Positions 44,635 to 53,528 are shown, counted from the first letter of the stretch. The stretch is DNA of 64,000 nucleotides from an uncultured Armatimonadota bacterium (GCA_903910385.1 CAIVZM010000022.1:62001-126000); one strand, 5' to 3'. The notes: a model not told the origin generated them from the sequence alone. Numbers and translations: made by a program.

Positions 44635-44663
44635 TTGACAAAGTGCGGCAGGGACAATACACT
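44635..44663 (+). promoter_or_regulatory. Sigma-A-type promoter of the zinc-ribbon gene
   Basis: TTGACA (44635-44640) and TACACT (44658-44663) are exactly 17 bp apart. Transcription would start near 44670, giving a leader of about 26 nt to the ATG at 44696. The best-formed promoter in this part of the window. Confidence 0.82.
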
Positions 44664-44695
44664 CGGAATTACGGTAAACGAGGAAAGCGGGAGTT

Positions 44696-45238
44696 ATGTC
44701 ATATACAGAACTGGGGTATACTCCGGGATGGTGCGGTCAATGCGGACGCCGTCTGGGGCGAGATAATCGCTGTGGTAACTGCGATCCCTGGTGGACATCT
44801 CCTGTCTTTCAGTATACCGGCGGATTCGCGGTTCTGGCTGCGTTCGTCGTTCTGGGCATAAACGCTTTTTCGCATTCCTCGTCGCCTCTGCTAACCGATG
44901 GCGGTGGTAGCAATAGCGCGGCGCCTCAGTACCTGCCCTCCACTGCGCCGGCAACAAATACATATGGAAGCGCATATAATGGATCGGCATCGACTGGGAG
45001 CGGGGAACGTGCGTTTCTCCCAGTCGCCATGGTGTCCGCATCCGGCGGATCTGTACGCGGGACTTCTACGGTGAATCCGGACGAGGTCAAGTTCGCACAA
45101 CTGGTTGAGTTACGTCAAATGACGGCGTATGTGGATTCCGTCGTGAATGCCAGCCGGATTAGACGTTATGATAATGGAGACGCCAGCGGATTTGGCGCAC
45201 GACAAGCGGGGAATATGGTGGTGAGCGAGGTGCAGTGA
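44696..45238 (+). CDS. Membrane-anchored zinc-ribbon protein of unknown function
   Basis: A 180-residue protein. The N-terminus has two CxxC pairs (WCGQCGRRLGRDNRCGNCDPWW), a zinc-ribbon pattern. A single membrane helix (FAVLAAFVVLGINAF) follows, then a Ser/Thr/Gly-rich outer segment, and a helical C-terminal part (VKFAQLVELRQMTAYVDSVVNASRI). I do not recognise the family. It has its own strong promoter, and AGGAAAGCGGGAG lies just before the ATG. Its stop overlaps a 19-codon frame that in turn overlaps the start of the next gene, so the pair is probably co-translated. Confidence 0.7.
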   Translation: MSYTELGYTPGWCGQCGRRLGRDNRCGNCDPWWTSPVFQYTGGFAVLAAFVVLGINAFSHSSSPLLTDGGGSNSAAPQYLPSTAPATNTYGSAYNGSASTGSGERAFLPVAMVSASGGSVRGTSTVNPDEVKFAQLVELRQMTAYVDSVVNASRIRRYDNGDASGFGARQAGNMVVSEVQ

Positions 45239-45293
45239 TGCTTTCCCCAAGCCTTTTGGCGTCAGAGAGCGACCTCCGAGAGATATGCTACGG

Positions 45294-45602
45294 ATGAATG
45301 AAGACATGCCGTATTTTGGGAATGTACACGAACGGGAATCGGTGACCCCGTCCAGCGCCCTGTGCCTGAAAGTGCCGGGGACTGGTGGAGAAGAATTAGT
45401 GGTTCACCGGGAAGGCAGCGAAGATTTTGTCTTCCTGTTTGAAGCGCTTGATGATGCCTGTGATTATGCAGACGCCGCCGAAGAAGCGCTCGGTTTTCGT
45501 CCGGATATCAGCCGGGTCCGCTTGATGGATTTGCATTTTCGCACCGCCCGGTTCAAACCCGCCGACGATGAGCATATCGATATTCTGCTCAAAAAGCGAT
45601 AA
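45294..45602 (+). CDS. Small cytoplasmic protein of unknown function
   Basis: A 102-residue acidic protein (from MNEDMPYFGNV) with no membrane segment or recognised motif; the centre is FVFLFEALDDACDYADAAEEALGF. The frame is also open from an ATG at 45285. The one at 45294 overlaps the stop of a 19-codon frame (45238-45297) that begins on the stop of the zinc-ribbon gene, which makes coupling plausible. A bidirectional terminator follows immediately. It is probably co-transcribed with the zinc-ribbon gene. Confidence 0.65.
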   Translation: MNEDMPYFGNVHERESVTPSSALCLKVPGTGGEELVVHREGSEDFVFLFEALDDACDYADAAEEALGFRPDISRVRLMDLHFRTARFKPADDEHIDILLKKR

Positions 45603-45604
45603 AT

Positions 45605-45639
45605 AAAAAAAATCCCCGGTGGTTTCACCGGGGATTTTT
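45605..45639. terminator. Bidirectional intrinsic terminator
   Basis: AAATCCCCGGTG and CACCGGGGATTT flank a GTTT loop, with A-run and T-run on the two sides. It serves the small gene ending at 45602 and the convergent rplJ-rplL operon. Confidence 0.92.
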
Positions 45640-45708
45640 GTTTCCGTATTCTCGCGACATCGTGCGAGTTCATACAGGATACCGTTTGCGTAAAGAACGC
45701 AAAAGAGA

Positions 45709-46089
45709 CTACTTGATTTCGACTTCCGCGCCTTCGCCCTTGAGCTGAGCGGCGATCTTGTCGGCTTCGTCCTTGCTGACGCCTTCCTTGACAGCCTTGG
45801 GAGCGGAGTCAACCACTTCCTTGGCTTCTTTCAGACCCAGACCGGTGATTTCGCGAACGACCTTGATAACGTTGATCTTGGAAGCGCCCGGAGCCTTGAG
45901 GATAACATCAAAGGCAGTCTTTTCTTCTTCAACCGGAGCCGCAGGAGCGCCGCCCCCCGTAGGAGCCGCCGCAACCGGAACCGCCGCCGAGACGCCGAAC
46001 TCGTCCTGAAGCGCCTTAACCAGTTCGGACAGTTCGAGAACGGTCATGGACTTGACCGCGTTAATCAATTCTTCTTGCGTAAACGCCAT
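45709..46089 (-). CDS. rplL: 50S ribosomal protein L7/L12
   Basis: The 126-residue stalk protein that recruits translation factors to the ribosome. The N-terminal dimer domain ([26 protein letters not shown]), an Ala-rich hinge and the C-terminal domain ([39 protein letters not shown]) are all standard. It follows rplJ by 75 bp on the same strand, the normal order. The start is the ATG at 46089. Confidence 0.98.
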   Translation of the reverse strand: MAFTQEELINAVKSMTVLELSELVKALQDEFGVSAAVPVAAAPTGGGAPAAPVEEEKTAFDVILKAPGASKINVIKVVREITGLGLKEAKEVVDSAPKAVKEGVSKDEADKIAAQLKGEGAEVEIK

Positions 46090-46164
46090 TTTTTTCTTTC
46101 CTGTGTGACTGCGCCGAATTTCTGGCGCATCACGATTTATTGAATTTGGATCAACCGCGAAGGG

Positions 46165-46704
46165 TTAACCGTTCTGAGCTTGCTTCTGATCGGCAACTGC
46201 CTGAAGCGTAAAGACGAAGTTGCTGATGATACCGTTGAGCGTCCCAACAAGACTGGTAATGGGAGAATTGAAAGCTCCCAGCATCATGGCAATGAGCGTA
46301 TCGCGCGGCGGAACCTTGGACAGAGCGTCCACGCCCTTCGCATCATAGAACCGACCATCGACAATCGCGCCCTTGATTTTCAGGGGTGTGTTGCGATTAG
46401 CGGCGATGTAATCGATAACCGCTTTCGATGATTCAATAGCATCTCTATTCGCGAAGGCGACCGCAGTCGGGCCGTTCAGGGAAGCATCGAATGCATCGTC
46501 GTGAGGAATAATTCCATCAGCGGCGCGGCGGAGTAGCGTGTTTTTCACGACTGCGAATGTCGTGTCGGAAGCGCGGAGTTTTTTCCGCAGATCAGAGACC
46601 TGCGAAACGGTGAGACCGCGATACTCGGTTAGAATAATGGCCTGTGATTCCTTGACCTGCGAGATCAAGTCCTCAACAATAGCCTCTTTTTGCGGCGTTG
46701 GCAT
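46165..46704 (-). CDS. rplJ: 50S ribosomal protein L10
   Basis: A 179-residue protein that anchors L7/L12 dimers to 23S rRNA. Typical blocks are KEAIVEDLISQVKESQAIILTEYRGLTVSQVSDLRKKLR, the FAVVKNTLLRRAA stretch and LNGPTAVAF, with the helical L12-binding tail. It is the first gene of a two-gene operon with its own promoter and an attenuator leader. The usual upstream rplK and rplA are not next to it here, since the divergent pdhA gene occupies that side. Confidence 0.98.
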   Translation of the reverse strand: MPTPQKEAIVEDLISQVKESQAIILTEYRGLTVSQVSDLRKKLRASDTTFAVVKNTLLRRAADGIIPHDDAFDASLNGPTAVAFANRDAIESSKAVIDYIAANRNTPLKIKGAIVDGRFYDAKGVDALSKVPPRDTLIAMMLGAFNSPITSLVGTLNGIISNFVFTLQAVADQKQAQNG

Positions 46705-46754
46705 AGTTTTCCTTCGGATGATCGCCCGACATACAAATTACTGCAGGCGTCAAA

Positions 46755-46958
46755 ATTAAAAAAGGCTCCCGTTTCGACGAGTCGAAACGGGAGCCTTTTC
46801 GCGCATTAGCGTGAGCCCTCCCTGGGGGGCGAACTGTAGCGCGACGATGGCATCCCTTTCTCCTCGGCGGGCGGCCTGCTTTCTCTGTGAGGAGAAAGGG
46901 CTCTTTAAGCGTCCACGACGCGCCTGCTGTCTTCGGCAAAAGGCGAAAAAGTTGTCCG
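46755..46958 (-). promoter_or_regulatory. L10 leader-like attenuator of rplJ-rplL
   Basis: The transcribed leader contains a perfect 12-bp stem (CCCTTTCTCCTC, 46854-46865, with its complement at 46889-46900). An intrinsic terminator follows at 46799-46755: stem GGCTCCCGTTTCGAC with its complement, then TTTTTTAATTTT toward rplJ. L10 is known to bind such leaders and shut down its own operon when in excess, so autoregulation is expected. The terminator ends about 50 nt before the rplJ ATG. Confidence 0.75.
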
Positions 46959-46964
46959 GCACAG

Positions 46965-46993
46965 ACTGTATCCTATATTCAACGCTTTGTCAA
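46965..46993 (-). promoter_or_regulatory. Sigma-A-type promoter of rplJ-rplL
   Basis: The minus strand has TTGACA (46993-46988) and TACAGT (46970-46965) with a 17-bp spacer. The start point would be near 46958, giving a leader of about 250 nt. Confidence 0.8.
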
Positions 46994-47151
46994 TAGGAAA
47001 ATGGAAAAGCCTGAGAAGTCGTAACAGACGCAATGAAGTTCCGCGCCCGGGCGACGGAGCCCCCTCCCTACGGGGGAGGGATGGCGACGGCAAATAGCGA
47101 GGTTGCAACTATTCTGACAACGGGGACTTTTCGGAATGCGCTTGGTTCGGG

Positions 47152-47157
47152 TATAAT
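47152..47157 (+). promoter_or_regulatory. -10 element upstream of pdhA
   Basis: A perfect TATAAT lies about 95 bp before the pdhA ATG. No good -35 hexamer is present at 17 bp (TTTCGG). Likely a promoter for the pdh genes, possibly needing an activator. Confidence 0.45.
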
Positions 47158-47250
47158 GGATCGGTTTCCCAAGAGGACAATCCCTTACCTTAAGAAAGCG
47201 ACGCCCCTTCCGTACCGGGAAGCGTGGGCGACGAAGGAATAATAGACGTT

Positions 47251-48321
47251 ATGGCACGAGCCGCGACCGCCGCCCCTCCTGCCTCCCACGCTACCGCCAA
47301 GAACGGTAGTGGCAAGGAGGCCGACCTCGACATTAAGAAACTGGACGCAAAAAAGTATCTGCGTTTCTATGAACAGATGGTGCATATCCGCGAGTTCGAG
47401 GAACTCTGTGACCATGCCTTCCGGCAGGGGACGCATGGCATAGGCGGTTATCTCCACCTCTATTCCGGCGAAGAAGCGATCGCTGTGGGTATCATCGGCG
47501 CGATGGATGTCGAAAATGGCGACGCTTTCATCGGACACTACCGCGACCATGCCTATGCGCTGGCGGCGGGTAGCGAACCCGGTGAGGTTATGGCGGAAAT
47601 TTGCGGAAAAGCCACCGGTTGCTCTAAAGGCAAGGGCGGTTCCATGCACATCTGCGACGCCAAACTCGGTTTCTACGGCGGTTATGGCATCGTCGGCGGA
47701 AATGTTCCGATTGCCCTCGGTCTTGCCTGGGCGATCAAGTACCGTGGCGAAAACCGCGTCTGCGCCTGTTTCTTCGGTGATGGCTCCATGAACCAGGGCG
47801 GATTCCACGAAACGCTCAATATGGCGCAGCTTTACAAGGTTCCCGCCCTGTTCGTGCTGGAAAACAATGGCTATGCCATGGGTACCAGCATCGAGCGTAG
47901 CCATGCGAACCCGAATCTGGCGTCCCGAGTTGAATCGTATGCCATGGAATACCATGTCATCAACGGTCAGAATATCTTTGAGGTTCATGAGCAAGTTGCG
48001 GCGATTGTCGAATCGATGCGAACGAATCCGCGACCTGTCTTTCTGGAAATGAAGACCTACCGATATCACGGTCATGGCGCGGCGGATACTCAGGTAACGC
48101 AGTCTACGTACCGTTCCCGTGAAGAGGTCGAAGACTGGAAGACCCACCGAGACCCTATTCGTCTGGCAGAACAGGCATTAATGGAAGCCGAAATTCTGAC
48201 CGAAGAGGAACGCGAACGTATTCACACGGAAGCGGTAGAAGCGGCGAAAGCGGCGCTGAAATTCTCCGATGATTCTCCGGACCCGTCTCCGGATGAGCTG
48301 TTGACGGATGTTTACGTCTGA
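47251..48321 (+). CDS. pdhA: Pyruvate dehydrogenase E1 component, alpha subunit
   Basis: A 356-residue subunit that decarboxylates pyruvate on thiamine diphosphate. The ThDP/Mg motif spans GDGSMNQGGFHETLNMA (176-192) to LENNGYAMGTS (203-213). The segments YLHLYSGEEAIAVG, GHYRDHAYALAAG and GKGGSMHICD are typical, and KTYRYHGHGAADTQ lies in the loop that E1-kinases target in eukaryotes. The frame is open nine codons earlier from a GTG; the ATG at 47251 is preferred although its GAAGGAA site is 13 bases away. pdhB and pdhC follow. Branched-chain 2-oxoacid specificity is less likely but possible. Confidence 0.93.
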   Translation: MARAATAAPPASHATAKNGSGKEADLDIKKLDAKKYLRFYEQMVHIREFEELCDHAFRQGTHGIGGYLHLYSGEEAIAVGIIGAMDVENGDAFIGHYRDHAYALAAGSEPGEVMAEICGKATGCSKGKGGSMHICDAKLGFYGGYGIVGGNVPIALGLAWAIKYRGENRVCACFFGDGSMNQGGFHETLNMAQLYKVPALFVLENNGYAMGTSIERSHANPNLASRVESYAMEYHVINGQNIFEVHEQVAAIVESMRTNPRPVFLEMKTYRYHGHGAADTQVTQSTYRSREEVEDWKTHRDPIRLAEQALMEAEILTEEERERIHTEAVEAAKAALKFSDDSPDPSPDELLTDVYV

Positions 48322-48502
48322 TTCGTGTCAAGAATCGGCGGAAAGCGTCCTGCTAACGCCGTCGCTGTAAGAACCGGCGACAGGATGCAACCGTTCTTTA
48401 CATTCGTGAGAATAACGTTGAGAAGCAAGACCGGGAAGTTGGCGTACCGGCTTCCCAAAAATGCGCTGAGACGCATTATAACCGACTGAAATAATCAATA
48501 AT

Positions 48503-49519
48503 ATGGCTAAACATAGATACGCAGATGCTCTTGCCCTTGCTTTAGGCGAGGAGATGGACAAGGATGACAGCGTTTTCATCATCGGAGAAGAAGTCGGGCA
48601 GTACCTTGGCACGCTTCAGGTGACCAAAGGATTCCTGGCGAAGTATGGGCCTAACCGGGTGGTGGACACGCCGATTTCCGAAGTGGGTATCATCGGTCTG
48701 GGAATCGGTTCGGCTATGGCGGGTCTTCGTCCTGTATGCGAGATGATGCGTCTGGACTTCTCGCTTCCCGCCTACGACCAGATCGTGCAACATGCCGCCA
48801 AAATTCGTTACATGTTCGGCGGACAGTTCAAAGTCCCGATGGTAATTCGCGGACCAAGCGGCGTGGGACGGCAGTTGTCCGCTCAGCACTCTCAGGCGCT
48901 GGAAGTGCTGTTCGCGCACATTCCCGGTCTGAAAGTCGTGGTTCCGGCAACTCCGGCGGATGCTTACGGTCTCACCAAGGCTGCTATCCGCGATGATAAC
49001 CCGGTCGTGATCATCGAAGCGTTACGGATGTACTTTGAAAAGCCGGAAGCGCTGGAAGCCATCCAACCGGGTCTGTCCGAAATTCCGGAGGGTGACGATT
49101 GGATCGCCAATATCGGTGAAGCTAAAGTTCTGCGCGAAGGCAAGGATGTCACCCTGATCGGTTACTCGACCATGACGATTTCCTGTCTCCGAGCCGCGAA
49201 TTTGCTGGCGCAAGAAGGAATTTCGGCGGAAGTGATCGACTTGCGCTCCCTGCTTCCGCTGGATATGGCGACTCCTCTGGCATCCATCAAGAAGACGCAT
49301 CGGGCGGTCGTGGTGCAGGAACAGTGGGGGATGTACGGTATTGCGGCGGAAATCTCCGCGCAAATCGCGGAAAGGGGCTTCTACGATCTGGACGCACCCG
49401 TTCAGCGAGTCACCGGCGCATTCGTCCCAATGCCTTATTCCAAGGCGCTGGAATCTCTTGCCTACCCGCATGAAGAAGATATCGTCGTCGCCGCGAAGCG
49501 TACGTTGGGAGGAAAGTAG
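48503..49519 (+). CDS. pdhB: Pyruvate dehydrogenase E1 component, beta subunit
   Basis: A 338-residue subunit that completes the E1 active site. It shows YADALALALGEEMDKDDSVFIIGEEVGQY, then FLAKYGPNRVVDTPISEVGIIGLGIGSAMAGLRPVCEMMRLDF and the QHSQALEVLFAHIPGLKVVVPATPADAYGL region. A C-terminal transketolase domain with SLLPLDMATPLASIKKTHRAVVVQE follows. It lies 181 bp after pdhA, a long gap for this operon, without a clear ribosome-binding site or terminator. Whether that gap is regulatory is open. Confidence 0.94.
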   Translation: MAKHRYADALALALGEEMDKDDSVFIIGEEVGQYLGTLQVTKGFLAKYGPNRVVDTPISEVGIIGLGIGSAMAGLRPVCEMMRLDFSLPAYDQIVQHAAKIRYMFGGQFKVPMVIRGPSGVGRQLSAQHSQALEVLFAHIPGLKVVVPATPADAYGLTKAAIRDDNPVVIIEALRMYFEKPEALEAIQPGLSEIPEGDDWIANIGEAKVLREGKDVTLIGYSTMTISCLRAANLLAQEGISAEVIDLRSLLPLDMATPLASIKKTHRAVVVQEQWGMYGIAAEISAQIAERGFYDLDAPVQRVTGAFVPMPYSKALESLAYPHEEDIVVAAKRTLGGK

Positions 49520-49614
49520 GAACGAGGACTGATCTGGAAAACGGGAATTCTGGCAAGGCTATCTCCGCCGATTTTCTCTGACTTTCCGATTCAATCGTTG
49601 AACCTCTAAAAATT

Positions 49615-51051
49615 ATGGCATCAGAAGTAATCATGCCCAAAATGGGCGATGCAATGGATTCGGGCGTAATCGTCCAGTGGCTCAAGAATGTCGGCGATAA
49701 AGTCGTCCCTGATGACGCTATCGCTGAAATCGAGACCGATAAATCCAATGTCGAAATCACGGCGGATTCCGCGGGCTTTATCCAACAGATAACCGGGAAG
49801 CCCGGAGAGACCATTCCGGTAGGTCAGGTGATTGCGATTATCGGTACGGTCGCTCCTACCGTCAATGGCGCTGGAACGGCTCCTGCGGCAGGTCTGTCGG
49901 GAACTTCGGGTAACGAAGAAAAAGATGTCCCGCTAAAATCGGCGACTATCGCTCCTGTCACTTCTCCCAGTCCCGCTTCTGCCAATGGCGTGAGCATTGC
50001 GTTGACGCCTGTCAAAGTGAAGCAGACGGGAGAGTTCAAGCCTTACAACTCCTACGTCGGCGCTCTTCCCAAAAATCTGGGAGGCTCCGCCTCTGTGATC
50101 GGCGAACCGATTGAAATCGAAACGGTACCGGGCGCAACGGAACCCGTGAAGGCGACCCCGGTAGCGCGCGCGATGGCGCAGGCGCACAATCTTGATTTGT
50201 CCAACCTGAAAGGGTCCGGGCCGGACGGCGCCGTTGGGAAGCGTGATGTGGAAGCCGCTCTGGCAGGAGGCGCGAACGGCATATCTGCACCGGTGACGGC
50301 GGCTCCATCCGCCGCTCCCGCCAAAGCCGCTCCTGCAGTCACCACGGTAACGGCGACTGAGGGGGACGATACTCAGGAATTCTCCGCTATGCGTCGTACG
50401 ATTGCAAAGCGTCTGACGGAAAGCAAGTCCACGATTCCGCACTTCTATGTCAATGCCGAAATCGACATGGAAGAATTGATCGCCCTGCGCGAACAGATTA
50501 ATGCCAGCGCTGGAGGGGATATTCCCAAAGTCAGCATTAACGACTGTTTGATCAAAGCGGTTGCGGCGGCGATTGCGGAAAATCCGCGCGTCAATGCTGC
50601 GTATGGCGACAACAAGCGGATTTTGCGTAAGGGAATCCATATCGGCTTTGGCGTCGCTCTGGACGATGGACTGATTGTCCCAGTTGTTCGCGAGGCGGAT
50701 AAGAAATCGCTTCGTACTGTCGCTCGTGAAACCAAGCCTCTGATCGATAAAGCGCGGACGGGGAAACTCGCTCCGGCGGATTACACGGGGGGGACGTTCA
50801 CCATTTCCAATCTGGGTGTACTGCCGGGTATCACGGAGTTTTCCGCCATCATCAATCCAGGTGAAGGTGCGATCCTTGCCGTCGCTTCGACTCTGGAAGT
50901 CCCGGCGGTAGTCGGTGGTCAGGTAGTTCCGCGAAAACGGATGAAGGTGACGCTTTCGGGCGACCACCGTGTCATGGACGGAGCGGACGGCGCGAAGTTC
51001 CTTGTCTCGCTGAAGCGTATCATCGAAAATCCAATGGAGATGCTCGTCTAA
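49615..51051 (+). CDS. pdhC: Dihydrolipoamide acetyltransferase E2 component
   Basis: A 478-residue E2. The lipoyl domain (1-76) has the modified lysine in EIETDKSNVEIT (Lys43). After a Pro/Ala-rich linker comes the peripheral-subunit-binding domain (about 155-190, TPVARAMAQAHNLDLSNLKGSG), a second linker, and the catalytic core (about 245-478) ending in the active-site DHRVMDGADGAKFL (His451, Asp455). It transfers the acetyl group to CoA. It has one lipoyl domain. No E3 (lipoamide dehydrogenase) gene follows, so that subunit must be encoded elsewhere. Confidence 0.95.
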   Translation: MASEVIMPKMGDAMDSGVIVQWLKNVGDKVVPDDAIAEIETDKSNVEITADSAGFIQQITGKPGETIPVGQVIAIIGTVAPTVNGAGTAPAAGLSGTSGNEEKDVPLKSATIAPVTSPSPASANGVSIALTPVKVKQTGEFKPYNSYVGALPKNLGGSASVIGEPIEIETVPGATEPVKATPVARAMAQAHNLDLSNLKGSGPDGAVGKRDVEAALAGGANGISAPVTAAPSAAPAKAAPAVTTVTATEGDDTQEFSAMRRTIAKRLTESKSTIPHFYVNAEIDMEELIALREQINASAGGDIPKVSINDCLIKAVAAAIAENPRVNAAYGDNKRILRKGIHIGFGVALDDGLIVPVVREADKKSLRTVARETKPLIDKARTGKLAPADYTGGTFTISNLGVLPGITEFSAIINPGEGAILAVASTLEVPAVVGGQVVPRKRMKVTLSGDHRVMDGADGAKFLVSLKRIIENPMEMLV

Positions 51052-51054
51052 CTT

Positions 51055-51456
51055 ATGCATTCCTCCCTGAAAAACGTCCCGGTCTTTGACGCCCCCGATT
51101 TTCGGGGGCGTACCGCAGACTGGAAGAAAATCGTGGACACCGCATCCACAGGGCAAAAGCGAACGGTGATTGAGTGGGGCGTCGCCAAAGGGCCGCTCTG
51201 TCTGGCATATCCGGCATCGCGCCGTGACCTTGCGATCCAAATTGTGGGAAGTCGGACGCTTACCGGCAGTGATGAACGTTGGGCGGATTATCTCGAGTTC
51301 GAGTACGTGCCTCAAGTGGTCGCCGCCTTGACCGCCGACAATTTGAATCCACAGGTGATCTGCATCGATCAACGTCCGATACAGATTATGCGCGAACGCC
51401 GTCGTGAACTGGAGAGTTTTGCCCATTCCCGTGCTGGCGATGCCAATCATCACTGA
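51055..51456 (+). CDS. Small protein of unknown function downstream of pdhC
   Basis: A 133-residue soluble protein starting three bases after the pdhC stop, hence almost surely co-translated with it. Recognisable only as alpha/beta: VIEWGVAKGPLCLAYPASRRDLAIQIV, then DYLEFEYVPQVVAALTADNLNPQVICIDQRPIQIM. No signal peptide, membrane helix, or known motif is seen. Position suggests a role with pyruvate dehydrogenase, but this is inference. Confidence 0.7.
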   Translation: MHSSLKNVPVFDAPDFRGRTADWKKIVDTASTGQKRTVIEWGVAKGPLCLAYPASRRDLAIQIVGSRTLTGSDERWADYLEFEYVPQVVAALTADNLNPQVICIDQRPIQIMRERRRELESFAHSRAGDANHH

Positions 51457-51471
51457 GGAACTACAGATTTT

Positions 51472-51511
51472 AAGACTTGATGTCAGAATGAGATTTCTAA
51501 CATCAAGTCTT
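51472..51511. repeat. Long inverted repeat after the pdh operon
   Basis: AAGACTTGATGT and its exact complement ACATCAAGTCTT are separated by 16 nt, inside which AGAA/TTCT can extend the stem after a mismatch. No T-run follows. It lies 15 bp after the stop of the gene at 51055-51456 and may stabilise or end the transcript. Confidence 0.7.
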
Positions 51512-51632
51512 GAATCATGAGTCCGGTCAACTGTAGACGACAGAGTCGTTTGCCAGATTCCGGATCGGAAAATCCAAGGGTTGCGAACGACCCATACAAG
51601 GTCGGCGCTAATAAACCCCAGTAAGGACAATA

Positions 51633-53528
51633 ATGACGAGGATTGCACGCGCCTTCGGCGCGTTTTTTTGTTTCACCGTCTGGGTTTTCGTCAGCGGAAT
51701 TTGCACTGGCTCCGTCCGGGCGCAAAGCTCTCCCTATGATTTACGCGCCAACTATGATAAGGCGGAGTATCAGGTTACGATGAGGGACAGTGTGAAACTG
51801 TTCGTTTCCGTTTATTCCCCCAAAGATAAATCGAAGAAATATCCGATACTCTTGCAGAGAACGCCCTATTCCGTCGGGCCGTATGGTTCGGACGCTTACC
51901 GTTCGGTGCGGGGATCTACCGAACAATTCGCCCGTGATGGCTATATCCTCGCCTTCGAGGACGTTCGCGGGCAAAATAAGTCGGAGGGAAAGTGGTCGGA
52001 GATACGGCCGCACAACCCCAAAAAAGCAGGCCCGGCGGATATTGACGAATCCACCGACACCTATGACACCGTCGATTGGCTGGTAAAAAATATTGCCAAC
52101 AACAATGGGCGTGTCGGCATGATCGGTATTTCTTATCCAGGATTTTATGTCTCGTCCGGCATTGTCGATACGCATCCCGCTATAAAGGCGGCCTCGCCAC
52201 AGGCTCCGGTTTCAGACTGGTTCCATGGCGACGATGACCACCATAACGGCGCTCTGTGGTTACCTCACTCGTTCCTCTTTTATTCCGGATTTGGAAGACC
52301 GGGGAAACCGCCGCTCAACTTCGGAACGAACGATGGCTATCAGTTCTTTCTGGATATGGGCTCGATCTCCAACGCCGACGCCCAGTGGCTCAAAGGCGAT
52401 GTGGAATGGTGGACGGACATGCTGAAGCACCCCAACTTCGATGACTTCTGGAAAGACCGCACGATCCTTTACCACTTGAAGAACATCAAGGCGGCTACCA
52501 TGACGGTAGGTGGATGGTTCGATGCTGAAGACCTGTACGGAGCCCTGGCGACATACCGCAATATCGAAACGAAGAATCCGCGTATTCCCCGCAATATGAT
52601 CGTGATGGGTCCGTGGTCACATGGTCAATGGTCGAACGGACCCGGTGATCGTCTCGGCGATGGTCGCTTCGGCGCCGCGACCGGAGAGTTTTATCGAAAG
52701 AACATCGAGCTGCCTTTCTTCAATTACTACCTGAAGGACAGTGGGACGATAGATCTGCCGGAAGCGTACGTTTTTGAGACGGGCTCTAACAAATGGCGAC
52801 AGTTCGCCGCCTGGCCGCCGAAAGAAGCCAAGGAACGCCGGCTTTACCTGTTGCCCGGCGGAAAAATCGGTTTCGACGCGCCCGGAAACGGCGCCGGTGC
52901 AGAGTTTACGGAATATGTCAGTGATCCGGCAAAGCCTGTCGCTTCGACAGCTCTAGCGAGGAAACAACTGGGTATGCCCCGTGACTATATGGCGGAGGAT
53001 CAGCGCTTTTCCGCCAGCGATCCGAGCGTTATTACCTTCGTTTCTGAGCCGCTCAGGGAAGACTTTACCATTGCCGGACCGATATCCTCTGCACTGTACG
53101 CTTCCACCTCTGGCACAGACAGCGATTTTATTGTCAAATTGATCGATGTCTATCCGGATGATACGCCCAACGCTCTGGATGACCGGGATACGTTCAAACG
53201 AGGCGGTATGCAATTTATGGTTCGTGGCGAGCCGATGCCGGCGCGATTCCGAAAGTCCTTTGAAAAGCCTGTGGCGATGACACCGAACAAACCGGAAAAG
53301 ATCGAATTTGTGATGCCGGACGCTTTGCATACCTTCGGCAAGGGGCATCGCATCATGGTGCATATCCAGTCGTCCTGGTTCCCGATGGTCGCTCGCAATC
53401 CGCAGACCTTCGTTCCTAATACGACTTTCGCCACACCTGATCAATTCGTCAAAGCGACAGAGCGGATTTACCACACCCCGAAAATGCCGTCGTCCATCAA
53501 AGTTGGAGAGATAAAGCCAGCGAACTGA
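51633..53528 (+). CDS. Secreted CocE/NonD-family serine hydrolase
   Basis: A 631-residue exported alpha/beta hydrolase with a signal peptide (FGAFFCFTVWVFVSGICTGSVRA, cleavage near residue 30). The catalytic serine is in RVGMIGISYPGFY (Ser167), the aspartate probably in GGWFDAEDLYG and the histidine in GPWSHGQWS. A C-terminal jelly-roll domain (about 400-620) completes the X-Pro dipeptidyl-peptidase / cocaine-esterase layout. Members are esterases, amino-acid-ester hydrolases or glutaryl-7-ACA acylases; the natural substrate is unknown. AAGGAC lies 6 bases before the ATG. Codons 5-12 overlap a terminator-like hairpin. A terminator follows the gene. Confidence 0.9.
   Translation: MTRIARAFGAFFCFTVWVFVSGICTGSVRAQSSPYDLRANYDKAEYQVTMRDSVKLFVSVYSPKDKSKKYPILLQRTPYSVGPYGSDAYRSVRGSTEQFARDGYILAFEDVRGQNKSEGKWSEIRPHNPKKAGPADIDESTDTYDTVDWLVKNIANNNGRVGMIGISYPGFYVSSGIVDTHPAIKAASPQAPVSDWFHGDDDHHNGALWLPHSFLFYSGFGRPGKPPLNFGTNDGYQFFLDMGSISNADAQWLKGDVEWWTDMLKHPNFDDFWKDRTILYHLKNIKAATMTVGGWFDAEDLYGALATYRNIETKNPRIPRNMIVMGPWSHGQWSNGPGDRLGDGRFGAATGEFYRKNIELPFFNYYLKDSGTIDLPEAYVFETGSNKWRQFAAWPPKEAKERRLYLLPGGKIGFDAPGNGAGAEFTEYVSDPAKPVASTALARKQLGMPRDYMAEDQRFSASDPSVITFVSEPLREDFTIAGPISSALYASTSGTDSDFIVKLIDVYPDDTPNALDDRDTFKRGGMQFMVRGEPMPARFRKSFEKPVAMTPNKPEKIEFVMPDALHTFGKGHRIMVHIQSSWFPMVARNPQTFVPNTTFATPDQFVKATERIYHTPKMPSSIKVGEIKPAN
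51647..51669 (+). terminator. Terminator-like hairpin inside the hydrolase signal-peptide codons
   Basis: ACGCGCC-TTC-GGCGCGT followed by TTTTTT begins 14 bp after the hydrolase ATG. It has the full form of an intrinsic terminator and could end read-through from the pdh operon or attenuate the hydrolase mRNA. Confidence 0.65.

Noticed and set aside
46811-46996. Short frame within the rplJ leader
   Set aside because: The region is explained by the leader hairpins and promoter on the other strand.
49933-51648. 571-codon open frame on the minus strand
   Set aside because: It is antisense to pdhC and the following gene; no family resemblance, Arg/His-rich composition typical of a shadow frame.
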